The notes under the pieces were generated by a model. The model ran no database searches, was not told the DNA's origin, and saw only the letters and a list, made by a program, of their open reading frames with translations. Shown here in pieces: positions 25,301 through 35,295 of a DNA stretch of 64,000 nt. Within the stretch, counting starts at the first letter, position 1. Each line of letters starts with the position of its first letter. The stretch is from Symbiodinium natans. Lineage: Eukaryota; Sar; Dinophyceae; Suessiales; Symbiodiniaceae. A program made the position numbers and the translations under genes. The stretch is from positions 90,902 through 154,901 of the forward strand of contig CAJNDS010000374.1 of assembly GCA_905221605.1 (NCBI GenBank), read 5' to 3'.

Positions 25301-28300
25301 ATCACGTATATAGGTGCCAAGCTCTGTAGTAGTGTAGCATCAAGACTTCAAGATTGTCTTCGGATTCTTTTTGCTGTGTGTAAAACTCCGCGCGTTTGGT
25401 GAGCCATGGCAGGTTTAGGAGCAGGGGAATTGATCAGTCCACTTGTTTCTGCACAGCCTGCTGGGGCTTCACCTCAGCAGGTTATGAGCCCAACGCTTGG
25501 GCAAGGGCACTATGGCACCCTGGGCAATATGCCATCCCCGCTACCCGGGAGGGATGGTCACCCAGGTTCACAGGATGCAACGCCAACACCTGCGCAAGTG
25601 CACGCCGCAGGTGGAGTGGGCTTTGCATCGGACACGGCTGCGGGAAGGGCGTCTGGAGGTGGGGACCCAGCAGAAGGCACACCCCAGGTGTCGACCACCA
25701 CTGATGGTGGGATGATTGTAAGTGCACCCCGAAGTGCACTACCACGAAGCATAGCTCCAGGCGGAAGCCCAGGACCAGAGGCCAACGCCAGCGCACATCA
25801 AGCCGCATCAAGTGAGGCCCGTCCGGCTACGGATTTGAGCGGGGGTGGAGTGCTGGGGGGTATAAGGTCAACTGGGGAGACCGTGGGGGGAGAGGGGTTT
25901 GTTACTCCGAGGTCACAGCAGGGATTGCCTACCATCGCCGAAATGGTTGAGGGGTTTCCTGCAACCGGCCTTCGAATTATGTCGAGGGTTGGAGAGTTTT
26001 TTCAGGTGGCTAGGACTGAGGTACTTCCGGTTGTGCCGTCAGTTGAGCAGCAAGCCACCCCGCCAAGAAGTGCGATGCACGCGCGTGCAGGCCCGTTGCC
26101 CTTGGGAGATGGGAGTGTGGGTTCGCAGACAGGTTCCCCGCCGCAGGTGGTGGGTTCACGCAGCACCCCCACTTCATTTGCCCCGGGCCCCGGAAGGGAG
26201 ACCCCGTTGCTCAATGCAGAGATGTTGCAGCGTATGCAAGCTTTAGAGCATAGGGCCCCATTGTTTTACCCTAGCCAACCCGTAGTTTCTGACAGACCTC
26301 AAAGTGGCACAGATGCCACATCAATCCCTCAAGAGGTCATCCAGGCAGAGGTTGCTAGGCAACTGGCCGTTTTGGACCAGCGCGCTACAGCACGGGAGTT
26401 AGAGATTGCAGCGCAGGAGCTAGAGATTCAAAGGCTCAGGCAGCAGATTGCAGAGGCCAACGCTCACAGGGAGCAGGCGTTGAGGGCTGCAGCACTTTCG
26501 AGCGCCCAGTCCACTGCACATGTCCCGGTGCAGCCTCCGCAGGTTGCAATGCAGTCTCAGCTGTCTCAGGCTTCCGTGCCCAACATGTCTCAGGTACAAG
26601 GTGTTGCATCTCAAGCGGTTGATGCCAGTAGGAGTGTGGCGCCCGCTATTCAGGCTACATCTTTTCCGGGTTTGTTGTCGAGTTTATGGTCCGGGTTAGG
26701 AGGTTCGCGTAGGTCCGACAGGGATGCCAGCTCTCCTCCACCCGGAAGGGCTGGAACTATGCAAGCGGATCTTCCCGCGCAGGTGCCACAGGTGCAAGGT
26801 ACACAGGTGCCCGCGTCACCGCCCGGAAGGGTTGGTGCCTATTCACAGGTGCCACACGCGCAGGCCTCAGGTACGCAGGTGCCGCCAGCCGCAGCTCCAG
26901 GAGGAGCAGCTGACAGTGCAATGCACGGCCTGCCTCAGGTTCCACCGCCGCCAGGTTTGCAAGGAGGCTCAGTTCCAGGAGGAGCGGTTCCCGCGCTTCC
27001 CGGGGGAACTCATGGCCTTGCTTCAGGTAGCCCAGCATTGGATGCATTGTTCTTAGGGATGCAACAGCTGCAAAGCGTACAGTTGCAGCAGCTCCGGAAC
27101 CAGGATAGTGACGCTCCTGAAGTTGTAAAGCCCGGAACCGCAGATTTGCCCAAGTTAGCCGCTCCAGATCCCTCAACAGGTTCCCTAGATTTCCAGGATT
27201 GGCTGCAGTTGGTAGGTGGATTGATGGGTGATCTTTCGGACACTTCGGGTTCATGGTGGGCAGCTGTTTTGCAGGTGAGCCGTGATGCCTATGAGAGGTG
27301 GGTAGTGTCAAGTCCCATTGAGCGCCTGCGCATACAGCCAGATGATAGGCCCGAGTTGGTCGAGGGTAAATGGAGTAGGGTGAATGCCAGAGCGTGCGTG
27401 ATGCTGTTGGGTGCCCTGCATGAAACCGTTAAGTCGGACCTCATAGCCCGTAAAACCACCCAGGTTGCGTCGCACATCTTGTTCAGGTTGCACACTCAGT
27501 ACCTCCCGGGAGGGACGGCCGAGAGGACCTTGGTGTTGAGCAATCTGCAACATCCCACGGATGTGGAAGATGCAGCGTCAGGTGGCTTTGAGGGCTTGGG
27601 GTCGGTGGTATCAGCGTTGCGTCGATTGCGGTATGAACTTGCCTGATCCCATGGTCTTGGTAGGCGCTCTTTCCTCAATGACAAAGCCAGTGCTCCGGGG
27701 AGAGCCGGAGGTGACTTGGCGCACGGAGCTCGTGAAAAGCACGCTGCAACTCCACGGGCGCCCCTCGGAAGAGGCGGTCAGGTCCTATCACAGGCATCTG
27801 TTGGCTGAGTTTGAGACGCTAGCTGGAGCAATGGTGCCAGTGAAACCTGACGATGCCCACGCCCTGCAGCTCAAGGCCGGGAGCGCAAATGAAGGAGGCG
27901 AATGTCCCAGTGGGGCGGGGGGCAAAGCACGCAAGTTCTTTCTATCGCCTAAGGGTTGCAAGTTTGGCCCAAAGTGCCGATACCAGCATTCCATGAGCGA
28001 GCTGTCCCACGCTGAGCGTGAGCGGAAGTGCCTGAGTTGTGGCTCGGAAGCGCATCGCGCAAGGGATTGCACTGCAGGCAAATCCCCCAAGCCGGATTCG
28101 CAGGCCCAACAAGGTCAGGTACCCACGTCCATGCAGGAACCAGTTGCCCCTGCCGCATCATCATCCACATCACCCACGTCTCAACCAATTGTGCCCGCAA
28201 CTCCAGTGAGCATGAACATGGTAGCATTCATGCAAGAGGCACTCAAGGCCATCAGGCAGGTGGGGCCAGGAGGAGAAGGCGAAGCTGACCTGCGTAGCTC

Positions 28301-30376
28301 GGCAGGGCGACCGCCGCCCTGACGGGCAGGATGCGCATTGCGTCGCACACTTTTGCCAATTTTGCCTTCCTTTTGCAAGAGGTGCCCTGAGAGCCCTCAC
28401 AGTGAGGCCAGCCGGCCAGCGTAAAGCCATTGCAGCTTTTCCTCCCGTAGGAGCTTGTACCTCCTCCCGGAAGGGTTGGACATGTACAGGTTTTTGTTGT
28501 CGCTTCCTCCTGGCGAAGGAGCGAAGGAGGAGTGTTGAAGCGTAGTACCTGCACATGTCTAGCTGTAGCTCGTTGTTTTCCTTTGCTTATAGGCCCAAAC
28601 CAAAGCCTTGAGCATGTCATTTTTTTACGTATGTATCACGTATATAGGTGCCAAGCTCTGTAGTAGTGTAGCATCAAGACTTCAAGATTGTCTTCGGATT
28701 CTCTTTGCTGTGTGTAAAACTCCGCGCGTTTGGTGAGCCATGGCAGGTTTAGGAGCAGGGGAATTGATCACTCCACTTGTTTCTGCACAGCCTGCTGGGG
28801 CTTCACCTCAGCACTAAGCCTAAACCCTAAACCCTAAACCCTAAACGGTTTAGGCTTTAGGAACAAAGGTTTAGATAGGGCTAAAACATTCGCAGGAATG
28901 CCGCTCAGGCTTAAACATTAAGTATACACCCCGCAGGCGCCGAAGCAGAAGCATGATTATTCCTAAATAATATTCCTTGAAAGTACGGGGTCTGGGCTTT
29001 AGAAAAACTGCTTTCGGGAAAAGGGCCTGGTCCCTAGCGAAATGCTTTCAGTGGCAAGGGAAAACATGAGCTTCTGGACTAGGTTTCAGCCTAAATCTTC
29101 AATACATTCAAGGGCATACAGGAATAGGAGGCATGACTTTTCCTAAACAACACACGTTGAAAGTGTTGGAATAGGATCTGGGCTTTAGTAAAATTTCTTT
29201 GGTAATAGGGTCTGGGCTTTAGCGAAATGCCTTTAGTGACGAGGGAACACATGAGGTTTTGTGCTGTATCGGCTTCAGCCCAGAAATAGCGCATGCCTAT
29301 GCCGCTTTATCTTAGGCAGAATCCAACCTCCTCACACTGCCCATTGGTTTAAAGGGGTGGCTTGCCAGACATGGCACTTTTTGCGTCGCAGCCTTCGGGC
29401 AAAAACACCCCAGCCCCTGACACTGTGCTTACGGTGGGTTCTGATTCTCTCCCTCCTTTCTCCTGAGACAGGCCTGCGCCGCTGCCGCTCTGGCCACCTC
29501 CGGCGACTACGCGCCGCTCGAAATTTCTATGTTTTTGTGTGTGTTCTCCTGGTGTGGAATGAGAACACAATGAGAACACGAGAACACCGGCGGTGAGATG
29601 TCTGGCATCTTTCTCTGTTAGAGTGTCCACGTTTGTTGTTTCGAGGTTTTTGAGATTTCGTTTGAGTCCGGGCACACACACACATCGATGATGCTCGGCA
29701 CTCAGAGCCCTGAGGTTTCCCCAGAGGCTCGCCAAAGGCAAGGTCAAGGAGGAGGTGACCCTCAACCTCGAGGCGTTCACAGGATTCTGCAGACTCAGAT
29801 GGCCCAGCCGGGCCATAGGGGCACACGGGCGAGAGTGGTGGGGGCCGAGTCCAGTGTTGCGCGCAGGCAGCGCTGCCGTGCGCAGCACTTTCTTGCACGT
29901 GCGTGTTTTGTGAGGGCTTCTCGGAGCTCACGAACTTCGCCTACCTCACGCGATCTTCCTGTAAGTCCTTGTTACTTGGTCAGTGCATTCAGAAATCAGT
30001 GCAAACTCTGACTCATGCCCTTCAGCATCCTGCAGCATTCTGCAGCGGCCCCGCGAGTGCTCTTGCAGACGATCAGGAAGGACGTGGATGATGTGGAGAT
30101 GTTCGAGAGGCGGATCCACGCCGGGCGCTGAGTAAAAGTTGCAGCAAACAATCAGCAACAGCGGAGGGGAGTTCGCACGCACGTCCTTCTCATATCGCTT
30201 TTTGCCTTCGGCATCCCTTGGGGAGGCCATGCAGACCATCGGGATCCCGCACGACCAGGTGACGAAAGAAAGAAAAAACGTCCTTCTGGAGCTGATGCAC
30301 CTGATGCAGCTGGTTCTGGTCAGGTGACGCAGATCCTGCGCATGGTCGCTGCGGCGACCCGGTCCACAAGACCAGT

Positions 30377-30444
<68 letters not shown>

Positions 30445-31025
30445 AAGAACACTGCCGGAGCACACTGCGAGAGAACAGGGTGCAGTGGAGTTCCTGAGCG
30501 GTGCTAGGGGGGGGAGAAGATGGGGGAGAAGATGGGGAGAAAGAGTCTATGTTTTTGATTCAATGGATCGATGAGGGGAATCGGTTGATCTCTGTTGCAC
30601 AGCTCAGGTGCTCCACCTGGGCAACGTGAAGTTCGACGCGCCGCCCAACAACAGCGAAGGAGTGAGAAGGGGAGAGACGGAGAGTGGGGAGAGGGAGAAC
30701 CAGCGGAGAACCCTCAAAATTTAGAGTTCCTCCCTGCTCTCAGCTCTGTGTTCTGCGGGAGGCTCCATGGCCATGGCGGAGTGTGACCGCTCCGTCGCAT
30801 CTCGGCACGGCAGACGCCCACCAAGCGAGACAGAGAAAGAGAGAGTGCGAGAGCTCAGAGAGCTCAGAGAGCTCCGTAGCTTTTCTGCCCTCTCCGGTCC
30901 TCTCTTCCCTCCTCCCAGCCCCTTCGATGGCCTCTTTCTCTCTTTCTCTCCTTCTCTCCTTCTCTCCGGCGCTCTTTTTTTGCTTTTTTGTTTCTCTCTC
31001 TCTCTCTATCTTGTGTATTCTTCCA

Positions 31026-31064
<39 letters not shown>

Positions 31065-34000
31065 CTCTAATTCTCTCTCGCTCGCTCTCGCTCGCTCTCG
31101 CTCGCTCCCTTTCTGTTCTTCGAGCCGAGGAGATGGCCAGCAAGCTGCTGGGGGTCGATCGCAAGTCTTTGGAGTGCCTGGCTTGGGGGGAGACAGTGTC
31201 AGGAGCAGACCTGTCAGGAGACAGTTCTTAGTCTTGGACAGCTCTTGGCTTCAGGTCTGCGCTCTGCAGCCAGACGCGCGTCACACGCAGCGAGAAGATT
31301 CGTAGCCCTGTGAACGTCCGCCTCGCCCTTAGCCATGGGCCTTTTCTTGGGCCTGGCCCGCTTTTCATCCTTCGGTCAGAAGAGTTGTGGATGAGGACAA
31401 GCCGCGGACAACAGGGATGCACTGGCAAAGGCGGTGTATGGGATCGTCTTCAACTTCATTGTGCCTGGTGCTCATAGCACGCCTGTGAACTCCAGAGGCT
31501 CGAGCTTCTGAGTGCCAAGGCAGAGCACCAACATGTCCATCGGTTATGTCGAGGCCAACATCTAAACTGACAGAGTCAGATGAATCAGAGATCAGCAAAG
31601 CAGCGGATGTGCACAGGACGTGAAGCTTTTCGCAGGCGTCTTGGACATCTTTGGCCTCGGACTCATCGCGCTCCGCGTACTCGGACACTTTGAGTGACAT
31701 TTTGACCGAGGTTTCGAATGCTTCAAGATGAACTCCTTCGAACAGCTCGGTACTTATTGGCTTTCTGGATTCTCTCTCTCTCTCTCTCTCTGTCTCTCTT
31801 TGTGTCTCTCTCGCGCTGTGTCTTTCTCTTTGGTCTCGCTCTCTTTCTCCTTCTCTGAAGTTGACGAAGTGCAGTCGAGCGTCGTCCCATCAAGATGGTG
31901 CTGCATGATTGGGAGATTTTGCTTCAGAGTGCCAGCCGTGAGCGGCAAAGGTGTGCAGGCAGAGAAACTGTGAAATCAGGTTCATTCTCTCCAGCTGAGT
32001 ACGATTCGCGTTGTCCGTAGGCTTTGCATCAACTTCACCAATGAGCGACTCCAGCAGTTCTTCAACTCTTTTGTCTTCAAGCTGGAGGAGACGGGGGACG
32101 TTGAGAAGACGTCAGTGCCCTTCAGTGAAGCTCTCGTAATCGGCCCCGCTGGCCTTTGGGATGAGAAGCTGTTGTGCAGCCTGAGCGGAGAGCCGTGCTG
32201 CCCTGCAGTGCAGCTTACAGGGCGCAGGGTCAAGGCATGGAAAGGCTGGCGTGCTGCGCGGTAGCGTGAGCACACAAATGCCGCCGGCAGCTCGCAACCA
32301 CCCCCCCGCACCGGTTCAATTGCAAGGGGGCTTGTGTCTCGAAACTGCACAGGGCAAGGCGTGTAGACGGTGTAGACTTCGCCGTTGCAAAGCACCAGCC
32401 GTGCTACTTTACGGCCAGAAGCCGTCGGAACCGAAGAGATGCAGTGTGCCTCCGTATGTGTGGGCAACGGGCAGCGTTTCGACTTGGCCCCTGTTCCCCG
32501 CCGGGTCCGTTCCGCGACAAGGCCTTTGTAGCTTTGCTTGGTGAGATCTGGCCCCTTGATCTATACCAACCGAAGCCTGACACCATCTGACACCTAAACT
32601 TAAACCGTTCCCTGCAATGCAGAAACCCCCAAGACTCCAACGGACTCCAACCCTAAGCCTGCAGGATCCACCTTCTCAATGTACTCTATACAAGTTGTGT
32701 ACGCGTTTTCTGCTGTCGAGCTTGCACAGGCTGCACAGGTGTCTAGGAGCAATCAGCTCAAGTCAGCTCAAATCAGACCATGTGCAGCCGCGCCGATTCA
32801 GAATGCTTTGACGTCACCCGGAATAGTAGTAATGCGCTCGTAAGGTTTGGAGAGCAGGCTGTGCAGCAATTCGTTTCTTGCATGTCGCTCGGAAGGGTAG
32901 GACAAGAACGTAATTAGTGATCCTGCCATATGTTTTTTTGCAATGTGCCTCTTGGTGGTGGATACAAGGAGGAGTGTCGAAACTACCCTTTTCTGTCAGT
33001 ACGGGGGGGTCACTAGAGCCTGTAGCATGCAATCATGTTCGTTTATCCGCGTTGCTATGTCTAGGCCCCAGGCCCATGAGAGCAAATCGCAACTTAACAG
33101 TCGCATCGGGAAGTGGCGAAGTAGTGGGACCCAACGACGTGACTTCTTTGTTGTCGTGCGTTATAGCAAAAGGTCTCAAGGTTGAGATCCGTTCATGAGA
33201 AACCGTAGTTCAACATGCGGGGAGCCACCCACCGGCTCTTCAAAGCCCTCGGTCCTGCATGATGTGCGTGCCAGTGATTCGAGTACAAGCGCTGATGCAA
33301 TGTCAAGTACTTCTCTTTTCCTGCTATGTGGGGCTTCCAGGAGCAGCTCTATGACCGCGAAGGCATCGAATGGGATCCGCTCGACTTCCCTGACAACCAG
33401 GACACGAAGCCACAAAACCTCGAATGATTCAGTGGTGCCCAATTCAAAAAGGATGGCCTATGTTTTGTTATCCTCTTTTTTGGGGTCTGTTTTCTTGGCA
33501 TTTTCTGAAAACCGCAGTTCCCTTTGTATTGTGAGAGGTTCCTTTCCGTGGGTTTCGACTTGGGGAAGAAGTAAAGAAAGAAAGAAGGAAAGGAAGGAAG
33601 AAAGAAAGGAAGAACAAGTGAAAGGAAGAAAGGAAAAGAAGAAGCAAGGAAGTAAACAATAAATGAAGTAAGGAAGAAAGGGGAAAGGAAACAGGAAGAA
33701 ATGAAGAAATGAAGAAATGAAGAAATGAAGAAATGAAGAAATGAAGAAATGAAGACATGAAGACATGAAGACATCAAGAAATGAAGAAATGAAGAAATGA
33801 AGAAATGAAGAAATGAAGAAATGAAGAAATGAAGAAATGAAGAAATGAAGAAATGAAGAAATGAAGAAATGAAGACATGAATAAATGAAGAAATAAAGAA
33901 ATGAAGAAATGAAGAAAGGAAGAAAGGAAGAAAGGAAGAAAGGAAGAAAGGATGAACGGAAGAAAGGAAGAAAGGAAGAAAGGAAGAAAGGCAGAAAGGA

Positions 34001-34481
34001 AGAAAGGAAGAAAGGAAGAAAGGAAGAAATGAGAAATGAAGACATGAAGACATAAAGAAAGGAAGAATGGAAGAAAAGGAAGAAAAGGAAGAAAAGGAAG
34101 AAAAGGAAGAAAAGGAAGAAAAGGAAGAACAGGAAGAAAAGGAAGAAAAGGAAGAAAAGGAAGGAAAGGAAGGAAAGGAAGGAAACGAAACAAGAAACGA
34201 AGCCAGAAGGAAACGAAGGAAGCGAAGGAAGGAATGAAGGAAGGGAGGGAGGGAAGGGAGGAAGGAAGGAAGGAAGCAAGGAAGCAAGGAAGGAAGGGAG
34301 GGAGGGAGGAAGGGAAAGAAGGAAAGAAAAGAATGACAAGGAAGGAAAAGGAAGGACAAAGAAGGGAAAGGAAGGAACAGGAAGGACAAGGAAGGAACAG
34401 GAAGGACAAGGAAGGAAAAGGAAGGAACAATGCAGAGTTCCGGTTTCTTTTCGAAAGCATTGTGTCAGCGAATGGGGGTGG

Positions 34482-34522
<41 letters not shown>

Positions 34523-35241
34523 ACCCCACAACCCCTCCCACTTCTTTAAGTTGTGCAAGCTTTCTTCGCAGCATATGAATCTATCTGAGACCCATCAGGC
34601 GAGCATTGTGTTTGCTTGCAACCCCATCATGCAAGCATTGTTGTTGGTATAGTAAAAGTAGAGGTTGTCCTGTGAAAGAAAGAAAATGCATTAACAAGAA
34701 ATGCTATGAACCGTTGAAAAATGTATAAACGAGATTCGAGCAAAACTCATCGATGTCTTAGCCAAATTTATAATAAATCACATGAACAGTGGAATGATTC
34801 CTATGACAATATGCAGGGAATAGAGGGTTTCTTTCTCAGAGAAGACCAAGGAAACAGAGCCGAAATGAAGAAGGATTCGAGCAAACAACGAAAAGTTTGA
34901 TGAATCCTATGAAAATATTGAGGGCATGGAGGTTTTCCTAGGAAATCCTAGAAATGGACAAAAGACCACGAAACAAAAAGCTGAGCGCAGGATGCTGTGG
35001 ACATGCTGCAAGCAAAGGCTGTGGTCTCAGAGTGTTCCTTGGAGTTTTTCTCAGAGGTTCATTCGTGAGAAGTGCCCTCTAGCCTCCATTTGAAACTTCT
35101 GCAGCATGATGTTGTGGGCAATGAGTCAGCTAGTGTCAAATGTGTCTTCACCGATCGAGGGCACCGGGGTCTTCGCAATTCTCGATGAGGAGTGCGCCGG
35201 AAGCTTCAGAAAACAATTGAGAAGCGAGAGCGAGAGAGAGA

Positions 35242-35295
<54 letters not shown>

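Larger units (their letters stand above)
25199..28813 (+). mobile_element. Non-autonomous copia-like LTR retrotransposon, nearly intact
   Basis: A 3615-base element bounded by two 281-base LTRs that begin TG and end CA and differ at only two positions that I can see. The 5-base word CTAAG flanks it on both sides (25194-25198 and 28814-28818), a clean target-site duplication inside CCCTAAA repeats. Directly after the 5' LTR lies GGTTATGAGCCCAAC, complementary to the anticodon stem-loop of initiator tRNA-Met as in Drosophila copia. A purine-only tract precedes the 3' LTR. Internally it encodes gag (746- and 253-codon ORFs in different frames) but no protease, integrase or RT, so it would need enzymes from another element. 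The LTR similarity implies recent insertion. Confidence 0.95.

Noticed and set aside
25199-28813. Idea that the 281-base repeats are a tandem gene duplication
   Set aside because: TG...CA ends, CTAAG duplication, primer site and purine tract all fit LTRs instead.
29700-29765. Possible extra myosin exon LAKGKVKEEVTLNLEAFTGF
   Set aside because: Coding-like, but it does not match any myosin segment and no clear splice sites were seen, so it was left out of the exon list.
33349-34574. Minus-strand ORFs of 346, 366 and 266 codons rich in Phe, Ser, Leu
   Set aside because: Shadow of the polypurine tract; no complexity beyond the repeat.
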